A stretch of DNA of 64,000 nucleotides, taken from assembly GCA_015075105.1 (NCBI GenBank), contig JABTUZ010000002.1, positions 344,001-408,000 of the forward strand, written 5' to 3'. Position numbers and translations under genes: made by a program. This document shows positions 1 to 8,186 of the stretch, one piece after another (positions within the stretch are counted from its first letter, which is position 1; every line of letters begins with the position of its first letter). This DNA comes from Leptospiraceae bacterium (GTDB lineage: Bacteria > Spirochaetota > Leptospiria > Leptospirales > Leptospiraceae). The notes under the pieces were generated by a model that saw only the letters and a list, made by a program, of their open reading frames with translations, searched no databases and had not been told where the DNA came from.

Positions 1-214
1 TTTGCTTCTCTAATTCACGAACCATCCCTACAAAAATTCTGATCCCGGAAGATGAGATATAAGAAATTGACTCTAAATTGATAACGATGTCCCCCTCTCC
101 AGACTGAACATCATTCGCCATTTGTGATTCGACTTCATCGGCTTGGGTTATATCCAACCTGCCGTTCAAACGAACCAGAGTGTGCTTTCCGATTTTTTTG
201 GTTTTAATCTCCAA
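1..214 (-). CDS. STAS-domain anti-sigma factor antagonist (3' end beyond window)
   Basis: The frame is open to the window edge, so the C-terminus is missing. About 71 residues are visible: a short beta strand, the LNGRLDITQADEVE segment, and the ISYISSSGIRIF stretch. In STAS anti-anti-sigma factors the serine in this SSG motif is the one phosphorylated by a partner kinase. The start is a TTG at 214 with a GGGAG ribosome site a few bases upstream at 221-225; an ATG just upstream is out of frame. A second STAS protein lies at 16138-16470. No kinase or phosphatase partner is visible next to it. The domain call is secure; the target sigma factor is unknown. Confidence 0.85.
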   Translation of the reverse strand, partial: MEIKTKKIGKHTLVRLNGRLDITQADEVESQMANDVQSGEGDIVINLESISYISSSGIRIFVGMVRELEKQ

Positions 215-282
215 TTAAATCTCCCATTTCATTTAAAAAGATATTTTCTATGGTAAAATTTTCAGTTTTTCTGTCAAGATAT

Positions 283-942
283 TTAAGCAGCATTCTCTAG
301 TATCTTATCAATCGGAAAATCTACTTGCAAATAAAATTTTCGATTACTTCCAATTAACTTTTTAGTCGTCCTCAAATGAGAATGTCCCAATAATTGTGTT
401 ATACTTTTTTCTTCCCACCCACATTGCAATAAATGAATAGCTGTAGTTCTTCTAATTTTAGAAACACTCACCTCCATCCCTGTAAAATGGTACAATTTCT
501 CAAATATTTTTTGAACTGTGCGAAGATGAATTTTTCCCTCCTTAGATCTACCTTTAAATAAAAGATCGTCCGGTGATTTGTGATTGGATTCTCTTTTCAA
601 TTCATTATACAAACACTTAGGAAGCGGTAAAGTTCTATGTCGCATTTTTTTGCTTGAATTGATTTTGATTATGTTATTCTCAAAATCAATATCTCTAACA
701 CGAATATTTACCAACTCACTCAACGTTAATCCATAAGCGAATAGAAGTTTTAACCAAATTCTATGCAAATAGTTATCTTTAACAACAGAGAAGATTCTAG
801 TGATGTCACAAGGGGTGTAGAATTTTGTCTCTATTGATTTCTCTCTATTTTCCAATTTTGAAATTCTCTTTTCCATTTTTTTCTCCATTAACAACGCATA
901 TTTTTCTTCATTCTCTCCATAAGGTTGTTTTTTATGAATCAA
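283..942 (-). CDS. Tyrosine-recombinase-like protein lacking key catalytic residues
   Basis: 219 residues with the fold landmarks of a XerC/XerD-type catalytic domain: GLTLSELVNIRVRDID (71-86), the beta-hairpin Lys region ending RTLPLP (103-108), KIRRTTAIHLL (162-172) and QLLGHSHLRTTKK (183-195). The canonical Arg I position is Thr73, the His of HxxR is Ser161, and the position nine residues after the GHS histidine, normally the Tyr nucleophile, is Leu196; Tyr204 is the only nearby candidate. The usual N-terminal SAM-like core-binding domain is mostly absent and replaced by a charged 40-residue segment. It is an intact frame but probably not an active recombinase. It could be decaying, or a co-opted DNA-binding protein. 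Confidence 0.75.
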   Translation of the reverse strand: MIHKKQPYGENEEKYALLMEKKMEKRISKLENREKSIETKFYTPCDITRIFSVVKDNYLHRIWLKLLFAYGLTLSELVNIRVRDIDFENNIIKINSSKKMRHRTLPLPKCLYNELKRESNHKSPDDLLFKGRSKEGKIHLRTVQKIFEKLYHFTGMEVSVSKIRRTTAIHLLQCGWEEKSITQLLGHSHLRTTKKLIGSNRKFYLQVDFPIDKILENAA

Positions 943-1228
943 ATGACCTAACTGATTTTACTTTTTTTTAAAGTATGGATTTTAAATTGCAAGTAAAAGA
1001 TAAGCAAAAATTAAATTTTTAAAAAAATTTTTCAATAATTTACATATAATATCATTTTATCGAATTTTTATGAAATGAATTTCGTATAACACCTCTCCCT
1101 AATGCTACATAGTTAGCCAAATTTTTTATTTTATTAAAAAAATTTTCTAATTTAATCATACGTTATGTCACTTGCTAAAGAATAAAAAGTTCTTCATTAA
1201 AGAAGAAAAATAGAAATCAGAAAACAAA

Positions 1229-1459
1229 ATGCAAACGAAATCGAGTTTACTTATTTCAGAAAAATATATGGATGAGTTTAGTAAAGAAGAAAGATTGCTT
1301 CAATAGAAGATTGCCCGCATGAGTTGTTAGAGAGAGAATAAAGTTTTATTCATGGGGGCTTTCAAAAAAAATGAAACACTCGAAAATAAAGTATATATCG
1401 GAAGAAGAAAATTTGCAGAAGAAAAATTTTATTCCGGACAACGAGGATTGGATAGACTA
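1229..1459 (+). pseudogene. DUF1564 pseudogene, copy 1 (frameshifted, 3'-truncated)
   Basis: Starting at ATG 1229 the translation reads MQTKSSLLISEKYMDEF, matching the start of the intact DUF1564 protein at 29005. It then hits a stop after about 24 codons. The homology resumes in other frames: the HELLE segment near 1320, then ENLQKKNF and DWID near 1400-1459. It ends at ATAGACTA, the same place where copy 2 at 3254-3504 ends. The family is, to my knowledge, confined to Leptospira, and its function is unknown. This is a dead copy. Confidence 0.75.
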
Positions 1460-1498
1460 TACAAATATTCCCCATTATTCGGCAATAAAACTCACCGA

Positions 1499-1756
1499 TT
1501 ATGTCGTCTTAACTATGCCTTTTTTGACATTCACCGGCGGCATACATTTCTCTAAAAATTTTTTTAGGGCAAATCTTGCAACTTGCGATTTATCAGCTTG
1601 ATACAATTTTAGATAACTTTCAAACTGTTCATTTAATTCGTTATCTACTTTAAAATAAATTGATTTTTCTTTCGTAATCGCCATTCCGAAACCTTCTTTT
1701 GGGAGATTTCGGGGGCTTCTCATGTCAACCGCAGGAATTGAAGTTGTCCGATTCAT
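1499..1756 (-). CDS. Ribbon-helix-helix-like small DNA-binding protein
   Basis: Not assigned to a named family. The core MAITKEKSIYFKVDNELNEQ followed by a helix with ADKSQVARFALKKFLEK has the strand-helix-helix pattern of CopG/MetJ-type antitoxins and repressors. Two starts are possible. ATG 1756 gives 85 residues and sits six bases after a CATAAT -10 box, which would make a leaderless message. ATG 1684 gives 61 residues and has AGAAGG seven bases upstream. The first is chosen because three other small genes share the promoter geometry. No toxin partner is recognised next to it. The annotation as transcriptional regulator or antitoxin is inference. Confidence 0.55.
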   Translation of the reverse strand: MNRTTSIPAVDMRSPRNLPKEGFGMAITKEKSIYFKVDNELNEQFESYLKLYQADKSQVARFALKKFLEKCMPPVNVKKGIVKTT

Positions 1757-1762
1757 ACCCAC

Positions 1763-1789
1763 ATTATGACCATGCATTTTTTTTGTTAA
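1763..1789 (-). promoter_or_regulatory. Putative promoter, leaderless, for the RHH gene
   Basis: On the minus strand TTAACA (1784-1789), a 15-base spacer and CATAAT (1763-1768) precede ATG 1756 by exactly six bases. The start site would fall on or next to the start codon. The same spacing is seen at 2374, 11808, 17744, 43517 and 50379. Confidence 0.4.
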
Positions 1790-1863
1790 GCGAAAAAATG
1801 TAAAAAGTTGCACTTTTTTTATAGGCTTAAAAAAAAATTTCAGTGGAATGGGTGTTTAGTGGG

Positions 1864-2124
1864 TTAGCCTTCCAATATTCTAAAATCATCAGTTAAACGA
1901 AAAACTGAATCCGAATGATCAAAAAGGAAAGTGTCCAATCTACCTTCTCCTGTAACTGTAATTTTCTTTCTTTGTGAAGGTTTCAATCTTTGAATTTCAG
2001 GAACATAATCTATGGGAATAAGAATTTGCCTCCTATCCGACAACACAAATAAAATATGTGTTTTGCTGAAAGAAATCTTCTGTATTTCAAATCTTTCTGA
2101 TTTTAATGGACTTAACTTTTTCAT
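1864..2124 (-). CDS. DUF2442 domain protein
   Basis: 86 residues. The segment IPIDYVPEIQRLKPSQRKK followed by a strand ending in DDFRILEG is the hallmark of DUF2442, where the usual wording is L-P-x-x-WFP-x-L-x-x-A-x-x-x-q-R. Members are small proteins often encoded next to DUF4160, as here: the DUF4160 frame directly upstream overlaps this gene by 38 bases. The pairing has been suggested to be a toxin-antitoxin-like or accessory module; the sequence itself does not show a mechanism. The frame is intact although its partner is frameshifted. Confidence 0.75.
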   Translation of the reverse strand: MKKLSPLKSERFEIQKISFSKTHILFVLSDRRQILIPIDYVPEIQRLKPSQRKKITVTGEGRLDTFLFDHSDSVFRLTDDFRILEG

Positions 2125-2374
2125 TATTCAATTTCCTTTCTATCATCTCTAAAAAAACTTTTTTATATTTTGAAATTACTTTCAAACATAAATTCATATC
2201 TCTTTCGGAAAGTTTGCCGAACATTTCAATTTTTGTTTCCGGCTCAAGCCATACCTTTGCAGATTGCTTGTAATCGTGAGCAATAGAAATATGAACATGC
2301 TTTGGTTCAACCCTATCCCCTGAAAAAAATAAAATTTAAAGTTTTTGTATTCTGCAAGCTTACCCATTTTTCAT
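2087..2374 (-). pseudogene. DUF4160-like gene with homopolymer frameshifts
   Basis: Conceptual translation gives MGKLAEYKNFKFYFF in one frame, then SGDRVEPKHVHISIAHDYK and KVWLEPETKIEMFGKLSERD in the next. The join is at a run of seven T (about 2325). The PKHVHI core and the closing helix resemble DUF4160. Read from ATG 2374, behind a good promoter, one extra shift in a GGG run is also needed, so two compensating one-base changes in homopolymers would restore a single frame. Either the gene is broken or the assembly has homopolymer errors. It ends at 2087, inside the DUF2442 start region, so the two genes would be coupled. Confidence 0.65.
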
Positions 2375-2380
2375 ACCCAT

Positions 2381-2408
2381 ATTATCGACCTTTATTTTTT
2401 TTTGTCAA
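2381..2408 (-). promoter_or_regulatory. Sigma-70 promoter, predicted leaderless, for DUF4160/DUF2442
   Basis: TTGACA (2403-2408), a 16-base spacer and GATAAT (2381-2386) lie exactly six bases before ATG 2374. The -35 hexamer and part of the spacer lie inside the last codons of the gene at 2392-2718, so the promoter is embedded in the upstream gene. Geometry is identical to that at 11815-11842. Confidence 0.6.
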
Positions 2409-2718
2409 GGGTTTTTAAATGGTCTCTAAATCTATCTAAAATCAGAAAGCAACCTTCCCTAATATTTCTGTCTTTTGTATTGATTGCAACAAAAGCCAAA
2501 TTTCCAATAGATGTTGTATTGAAATTTCCAAAATTGAAATCAAATGAAGTAATTTCGGAAAGGGTAATTTTTTCTACCTTTGACTGACATACCCTGTCTG
2601 CAAATTTCGCCATAAATACAAGCGGGTAGTCAATTATTACCAGAAAAAGTGATTCCAGATATTCTATTGAATAATTCAACCCTAAAGCAGATTCTACTAG
2701 TGAAGCTTCTTTTTTCAT
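2392..2718 (-). CDS. Hypothetical protein, 108 residues
   Basis: No family recognised. The sequence is a soluble, mixed alpha/beta-looking protein with the segment TTSIGNLAFVAINTKDRNIREG in its second half and a Lys-rich tail. ATG 2718 has no strong ribosome site. It lies directly upstream of the DUF4160/DUF2442 pair on the same strand, and its last codons supply that pair's -35 region, so it may be part of the same small module. A real gene is likely because codon use looks natural and the reverse frames are worse, but this is not proven. Confidence 0.45.
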   Translation of the reverse strand: MKKEASLVESALGLNYSIEYLESLFLVIIDYPLVFMAKFADRVCQSKVEKITLSEITSFDFNFGNFNTTSIGNLAFVAINTKDRNIREGCFLILDRFRDHLKTLDKKK

Positions 2719-2813
2719 ACTCGTTTTCTCAATTCTTTTTCAAGTGATTAATTTCACAATTTTTCAATAAAGACTATAATCCATGAGCTATATCGTTTTC
2801 TGGGAATTACACC

Positions 2814-3094
2814 TTTAGTGCAGATTTTACACTTTTCGTGCTAAAATGTGGGATCTCCAATTCGGAGGACAAATAGACTGAGGTCTGAGGACGGAAATAG
2901 TGGAGGTAGAATCTTTGCATATAGGTTTATCTTTTAGGTTGAGGTTTTGAGCTTTAGTAGAGTTTTTGAAATTTCTCATTTAGTGCAGATTTTATACTTT
3001 TCGTGCACAAATGTGGGATCTCCACTCTTTTCAGTAAAGTGCATGTTTTATACCAATTGTTCACCTTTCATGCAAAAATGTGGGAACTCCACTT
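2814..3094. repeat. Dispersed repeat of about 165 bp, locus 1 (one full and partial units)
   Basis: A full unit runs 2814-2978, beginning TTTAGTGCAGATTTT and containing the landmarks TGTGGGATCTCCA, CGGAGGAC, AGGTCTGAGG, GTGGAGGTAGAATCTTT and ATGAGGTTTTGAGC-like segments. A second unit starts at 2979 but diverges after its first 45 bases, and a third degenerate start follows to 3094. Related arrays are at 11198-11649 (three units) and 28658-28850. The copies here and at 28658 lie just upstream of DUF1564 genes. Confidence 0.8.
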
Positions 3095-3253
3095 TTTTGG
3101 GGGATTAAAAAAAGATTTCGCATTTAGTGTAATTTTAAGACTTTTTCTGTAAAAGCTAAAAAAATTTTTCTAAAATTGCAAAAATTTCATTCCTACCGCA
3201 ATATTTTTTCCCTTATATCAGAAAGCAGAAAATTTTACTTTAAGGAGAAATTT

Positions 3254-3504
3254 ATGAACCCACAAAAATTTACAGAAACACAATCGAGCTTGCTTGTTCC
3301 AGCAAAATATATGGACGAGTTCAATAGAAGAACAACGGGTTTTTCGAGACGAAAATATTTGCAAGCACTGTTGAATAGATACAGAAATGTGATTCTTGGG
3401 TGAACTTTCGAGAAGATTGATAGGGTGAAAAAGGCTTATCAAGAAGTCGGATAGAATTTGCAAAAGAAGAATTTTAAGCCGAATATCGATGGTTGTATAG
3501 ACTA
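3254..3504 (+). pseudogene. DUF1564 pseudogene, copy 2 (nonsense codons, 3'-truncated)
   Basis: ATG 3254 has AGGAGA upstream. The first 49 codons align well with the intact protein at 29005 (MNP.KF..TQSSLL.P.KYMDEFNRRT). A TGA at 3401-3403 replaces the Trp codon of the intact copy, and a TAG follows after YQEVG. The homology then continues to NLQKKNFKP and stops at ATAGACTA near 3504, beside an IS3-family end at 3518. The copy is dead. It shares its 3' break point with copy 1. Confidence 0.8.
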
Positions 3505-3517
3505 AACACCCATTTCG

Positions 3518-3945
3518 TGATCTTCCTCTGGAAAACAGGACACAGCTTTGCGACGAAATTTTCGTACATTAGCGAAGGCTTTTGATACCCGATCGCAGAA
3601 TGTTTCCTACACCTATTGTAATATCTTTCCAAATAGTCAAACAATTTAATTTTCGCATCCTCAAAACTTGAACACCCTTCTTTCGGCACTGCCTCTAACT
3701 TCAAAGTATAGAAAAATGATTCCATAACAGAATTGTCCCAGCAGTTTCCTTTTCGACTCATACTTTGAATAAAATTGTAATCGGCAAGTAACTTCCGAAA
3801 TTCATTACAAGCGTATTAGGCTCCACGATCAGAATGAAATAATACGTTAGTCGGTCTTCCTCTTTTTGACATCACTTTCTCAAATGTTGAAATTAGAAAT
3901 TTTGCATGATTCGTGCGATTCTCTTCTCTTCTATCTGAAAAAGAT
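3518..3945 (-). mobile_element. IS3-family insertion sequence remnant (C-terminal transposase part)
   Basis: On the minus strand the translation reads SDRREENRTNHAKF, then FHSDRGA (second Asp of the DDE triad), a TAA replacing an expected Gln, YACNEF, and MSRKGNCWDNSVMESFFYTLK, which holds the catalytic Glu. The element end at 3518 starts TGATCTTCCTCTGGAAAACA, much like known IS3 terminal repeats. The first half of the transposase and the other end are missing, so it cannot move. The open frame runs past the end into flanking DNA to 3474. Confidence 0.85.
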
Positions 3946-4087
3946 TCTCACCCATAAAAATTAATTGACTCCGTATCATTTCAAAAACTGGAATCCTTTG
4001 GGGATTTTCAGAGTTATTCATGGGTCATCAATCTGGAGCAGGTCAAAGATTATAACAACAACGGAAAGGAGGCAGGAGCGTAAGCCT

Positions 4088-6913
4088 CTATTTTTTTTGA
4101 ATCTGTATTTTTTTTTGTAAGTCATTTGGGTCAAAGGATACAATCCATTTCCATTTTCCAAAACCACCATGCTCGTTTACTGCCCGACACCACTCGTCTA
4201 AAAAGTTCCGTTTAGTTTTGTTCTGTTCGTTGTCCTGTCCCTTTGTTTCAATGATTAAATACGCTCCATTTGTCAGTTTGCAAATGAAATCAGGAAAAAA
4301 GCGTCTTACGACTCCTTGATAATTGTAGTAAACCACAAAATTCAAATGGTCGTTTTTAACAAACGATTCTACGACTTTTGATTCATTGATTGTTTTGGCT
4401 TCCAGACATTCCCATTTGCTGTCAACTACCACAAAATTGATATGTGATTTACCAAACGCTTCATTGGGTTTGCTTGTCCACCAGGTTCTGATGTCAGTTG
4501 TGGAACGGATTGGATTTTCTTTATCGAATACTGGTGTTAATGCCTCTGTGTTAACGACTCGTATTTCATTCCAAATATGTTGAACAACTTTATTCATGTT
4601 CAGCATTATCAAAATTCGTTTCCTTGATTCGTCCTCATTGAATAGAGGGTTTTTGATAACGATTTTATTGGAGTAGATAAACTTCTCAATAATGCTAATG
4701 AGTTGAATCAAGAATGTTTCTTTGCTTCCTTTCCAGTCAGGTTTTTTCTCTGAATTGTAAATAGTGGATGCAATTCTGAAAATGATGGTTTGCAGTCTGA
4801 ATATCTCAGCTATCTCTTTTAAGTCAATTTCCGAAAGTGCCGCAGGGTTTGGTTTTCCTGCAATAATCGCAGCCAATTCCGCTTCTGTTATTGAATCATA
4901 AGGATCAAGTTCCAATGACTTGACCTTTTCTAAATCCAAAATTAATTGCGGTTTATAGACGTGGTCAATTCGCACCACATTCGGAAAGCTGATTTCATGT
5001 TCTGCTTTTTCCTTAACGGGTTTTATTTCAGTTTTTGGTTTTGGCGGTGGCGGTACTACGCCTGTTTCGCCCCCTTCGTGTGGCAAGAACGTGAATGGAA
5101 CACCGAAAATGTTTACATATTCAGGTTCAAATAAACCATCTTCGCCTACATCATAGGAAGTTCTCCGCAAACCTCTACCTACAACCTGCTCACACAACAA
5201 CTGGCTGCTGAATGCCCGTAAACCCATAATATGCGTTACGGTTTTTGCATCCCAACCTTCGCTGAGCATTCCAACAGAAATTACATTTTGAATTTGTTCA
5301 CCGGGCTCTCCAATTTTTCCAACTGCGTAAACCGTTCTTCTTAATAATTCTGCTTGCTGTTTTTTAGTGAGCTTCTTTTCATTTGGAGCATCTTCGGAAT
5401 CGTCTTCGGGTTCTTCTGCCTCTGATGTTAAGTCTGTCAAAACATCAACTTCATCGGTTTCGGCTTCTGCTTTTTGAAGAATGCTGCTGTCAATCTGTAA
5501 AGTCTTCTCAGGATTACACAAATCACCTAAACCTGCAACGGAAAGATTGAAAGCATCTTTGTCAAAAGAGTATTTTATTCTTCCTGATGTGAAAGTGGTG
5601 TTGGCAACAGTAATCATCACAGGCGGAATTTTATATCCTGCTTTTTCCCAATCGTCTTTGGTAGCTTGCCAGTCTTTGCCTAATAGCAAATAAGCATTTC
5701 TGAGAAGGTCGGGGAGTGGTGTTAATTCATCCACTTTTTGGTTGATGTCGTCTTTCACCGTTTCATCCATGTAGATATGATACAAACGTGAACGTAAATC
5801 CTTGTCCACATTTCCATCATCACGAACAACAACTCTTGGTGTTTTTACCAAACCCGCTTCAATGGCATCATTCAAACCAAAGTCTGAAACTATCCACGGA
5901 AACAAGGCTTCTTCACTTGCTTTTTTTCCGCTTGGGGCAAAAGGAGTAGCCGACAAATCGAAACAACGTAAAATACCTCTTGCTCTGTGAATCCGGTCAA
6001 GTCCGCCAACCCAAACGGTGCTTTCTTCTATATCTTCTTTCTTAACGCCTTTGATTTTGCTCTCGGCTGGAATACGCCATGCGTGGTGTGCTTCATCATT
6101 TATTACAATGATGTTTGAAGCGGTTACCATGTCGCCCAATACTTCTTTTACATAGGCTTCATCACTCTTGGCTCCACGTTTATCAACCGATTTTTTCTTG
6201 GCAATCTTTTCTTCTGTTTGCCATGCCAAACCATGCCAGTTGATGATTTTAATTTTCCCTTGTCGCAAAGAGTCCATTAGACCCGAAGGCACAATATTGA
6301 ACTCCTCGTAATAGTTTTCAGGGTCGGTTGGATTCAAAACTGAAAGACGATTGCGAACTGTTAATCCCGGTGCAACGATTAAAACATTTTTTGAAAATCG
6401 AGTGTCTTTTCCATTCGCTACTTTGTTCAAAACATTCCACGCAATGAGCTGACTCATCACAATGGTTTTACCTGAACCTGTTGCCATTTTGTTGCACCAA
6501 CGACTGAACTCACCGCCATCACTCGGAATATCAATTCCTGTTTTGTCTGCTTCCGGTGCTTCGGTCAGCCAAATCAGGGTTTCAATGGCTTCCAATTGGC
6601 AAAAGAAAAACCTGCGGTCTTTCCGTTCTTCGGGGTCTTGCCAATGTTGCAAAAGTCGTTTGGTAATGCCTGTAACTCCGGGATAACCATCTTCACGCCA
6701 CTTTTTAATTCTTGGGCGAATGGTGTTTACCAAATCAATTTCAATGAAGGTGCCGGGATCATCAAACGATTTTGAACTTTCGGAAGCAACCACATATCCT
6801 GCCGGTCGCCTTCCCCTTTGAAGTTTAAATTCTCTTGTGTCACGAATGTATTCCCAAAACTGTTGGGGCTCTTCGTAAGGAGAATTGATAATAAGTTTGT
6901 CAATTTTTTTCAT
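4088..6913 (-). CDS. res: Type III restriction enzyme Res subunit (SF2 helicase + nuclease)
   Basis: 941 residues. Helicase motifs appear in order: Walker A MATGSGKT (143-150), DEAH (273-276), SATP (321-324) and QVVGRGLRR near residue 600. Near the C-terminus FFPDFICKLTNGAYLIIETKG carries a PD-(D/E)xK nuclease core. Type III Res subunits hydrolyse ATP, communicate along DNA and cut near pairs of inversely oriented unmethylated sites, acting with Mod. The mod gene is 1.4 kb upstream in the same operon with three small genes between. It looks complete. Its G+C content appears higher than that of the flanking chromosome. Confidence 0.92.
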   Translation of the reverse strand: MKKIDKLIINSPYEEPQQFWEYIRDTREFKLQRGRRPAGYVVASESSKSFDDPGTFIEIDLVNTIRPRIKKWREDGYPGVTGITKRLLQHWQDPEERKDRRFFFCQLEAIETLIWLTEAPEADKTGIDIPSDGGEFSRWCNKMATGSGKTIVMSQLIAWNVLNKVANGKDTRFSKNVLIVAPGLTVRNRLSVLNPTDPENYYEEFNIVPSGLMDSLRQGKIKIINWHGLAWQTEEKIAKKKSVDKRGAKSDEAYVKEVLGDMVTASNIIVINDEAHHAWRIPAESKIKGVKKEDIEESTVWVGGLDRIHRARGILRCFDLSATPFAPSGKKASEEALFPWIVSDFGLNDAIEAGLVKTPRVVVRDDGNVDKDLRSRLYHIYMDETVKDDINQKVDELTPLPDLLRNAYLLLGKDWQATKDDWEKAGYKIPPVMITVANTTFTSGRIKYSFDKDAFNLSVAGLGDLCNPEKTLQIDSSILQKAEAETDEVDVLTDLTSEAEEPEDDSEDAPNEKKLTKKQQAELLRRTVYAVGKIGEPGEQIQNVISVGMLSEGWDAKTVTHIMGLRAFSSQLLCEQVVGRGLRRTSYDVGEDGLFEPEYVNIFGVPFTFLPHEGGETGVVPPPPKPKTEIKPVKEKAEHEISFPNVVRIDHVYKPQLILDLEKVKSLELDPYDSITEAELAAIIAGKPNPAALSEIDLKEIAEIFRLQTIIFRIASTIYNSEKKPDWKGSKETFLIQLISIIEKFIYSNKIVIKNPLFNEDESRKRILIMLNMNKVVQHIWNEIRVVNTEALTPVFDKENPIRSTTDIRTWWTSKPNEAFGKSHINFVVVDSKWECLEAKTINESKVVESFVKNDHLNFVVYYNYQGVVRRFFPDFICKLTNGAYLIIETKGQDNEQNKTKRNFLDEWCRAVNEHGGFGKWKWIVSFDPNDLQKKIQIQKK

Positions 6914-6930
6914 CAGTATCTAAACACGAT

Positions 6931-7359
6931 TTATTTGATTTCGGGATGGACAGGATTATTGGAAGGTGTTACTAATTTCTTATTAAAAACTCTTTTGAAT
7001 TCAAGGGATAATCCTCCAAAGTTGATAAGCAATCCATCTGGCATATTGTATGCTTCAAGATAATTTATTGCCTGCGCTTTATGAACTCCTTCTAATTTTT
7101 CAATTGCTTTTAATTCAACCATAACGCATTCTTCCACAAAGAAATCAACACGTCTTGTTCCGATATTCTGTTCACGATAATAAATAGGCATCTCTTTTTC
7201 TCTTTCAAAAGACAAACTTTGGTATGACATTTCAATTGCCAGCGCTCTTTGATAAATTACTTCCTGAAAACCGTTTCCGAGGGTATTATGCACTTGCATC
7301 GCACACCCAATAATTTTTCCTGTTATGTCATTTATGTTTTTTCCCATCCTGTTAATCAT
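6931..7359 (-). CDS. GxxExxY protein (PD-(D/E)xK-like fold)
   Basis: 142 residues with the signature GNGFQEVIYQRAL near residue 27, RVDFFVEECVMVELKAIEKLEGVHKAQAINYL in the middle and LLINFGGLSLEFKR at the end. The D-x(n)-ELK pattern is why the family is placed in the PD-(D/E)xK superfamily, but no biochemical role is established. The gene starts in the last four bases of the KilA-N gene (ATGA overlap) and ends 17 bases before res, so it is part of the restriction operon. Such genes are common in Bacteroidetes and in metagenomic spirochaetes. Confidence 0.88.
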   Translation of the reverse strand: MINRMGKNINDITGKIIGCAMQVHNTLGNGFQEVIYQRALAIEMSYQSLSFEREKEMPIYYREQNIGTRRVDFFVEECVMVELKAIEKLEGVHKAQAINYLEAYNMPDGLLINFGGLSLEFKRVFNKKLVTPSNNPVHPEIK

Positions 7360-8180
7360 TTAATCTTTTTAATCGTGTTCTGACGAATGAGCGATTTCAT
7401 TTGAGTGATGGCAATGCCGTTCAGTTGCTGCAATCTTTCGCTTTGCTTCAAGCCCTGATGTATTAAAACTGCATTGATGCTTTCCATGTTTGACAGAACA
7501 ACCAATTGTTCAATCGTGGCTGCATCACGAATATTTCCTTCCGCTTTCGGATTTGTTTCTCTCCATTGTTTTGCTGTCATGCCAAACAAAGCCATGTTCA
7601 GCATATCCGCTTCATCTGCATATACAAAATTTATTTTTTCCTTTGATAATGTTTTTGGAATCAAATGTTCTTTGATGGCATCGGTGTGAATGTGGTAATT
7701 CACTTTTGCCAAAGTGCGTTGAAGATTCCATTCTAATTTCAGCCGGTCATTCTCATCTGATTTCAGTCGTTGAAATTCTTTGATGATATAAAGTTTGAAT
7801 TCGATAGAAATCCAGGTTGCAAATTCAAAGGCAATATCTTTATGAGCAAAGGTGCCACCATATCTCCCTGCCTTTGATATTATTCCAATGGCATTTGTTC
7901 TCTCTATCCATTGTTTGGGATTTAAGGTGAAGCTGTTTAATCCGGCTTGCTTTCTAAACACATCGAATTCGATGTGTTTAAAATCAGGATTGTATAATTG
8001 CTCCCAAAAACCCAACAATTCAATTGTGTTTCTGTTTCTAATCCAGTTTTGAATAATGGTTTCCGTCCTTTCTAAATCCTTATATCGGGCAATGTCGGTA
8101 AGTGAAATATAGTCAGATTGCTCATTTTGAAAAATGGCAATCACCGTTCCTTTTACGTTTATGATTTTACTTTTTGCCAT
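7356..8180 (-). CDS. KilA-N domain protein
   Basis: 274 residues. The N-terminal KilA-N DNA-binding domain is visible (SDYISLTDIARYKD near residue 20; FGLNSF-like and PKQWIERTNAIGII; GRYGGTFAHKDIAFEFATWIS near 105-125), then a C-terminal region ending in a basic tail. The domain is known from phages and large DNA viruses and from stand-alone bacterial genes, often near restriction systems. Between mod and res it may regulate or accessorise the system; this is inference. A perfect 26-base palindrome at 7955-7980 encodes KHIEFDVF within the domain. Confidence 0.88.
   Translation of the reverse strand: MAKSKIINVKGTVIAIFQNEQSDYISLTDIARYKDLERTETIIQNWIRNRNTIELLGFWEQLYNPDFKHIEFDVFRKQAGLNSFTLNPKQWIERTNAIGIISKAGRYGGTFAHKDIAFEFATWISIEFKLYIIKEFQRLKSDENDRLKLEWNLQRTLAKVNYHIHTDAIKEHLIPKTLSKEKINFVYADEADMLNMALFGMTAKQWRETNPKAEGNIRDAATIEQLVVLSNMESINAVLIHQGLKQSERLQQLNGIAITQMKSLIRQNTIKKIK
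7955..7980. repeat. Perfect 26-bp palindrome inside the KilA-N gene
   Basis: The two 13-base arms, TAAACACATCGAA and its complement, meet at a GAATTC centre. It encodes KHIEFDVF in frame. The design matches the palindrome at 8300-8325 in the neighbouring small gene, differing only in the flanks. Confidence 0.9.
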
Positions 8181-8186
8181 GGTTCA

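Noticed and set aside
1847-3514. Inverted 14-bp copies at 1847-1860 and 3501-3514 as ends of one transposon
   Set aside because: The IS3 end starts at 3518, outside the copy, and no duplication or transposase matches the left copy; chance or an older rearrangement is more likely.
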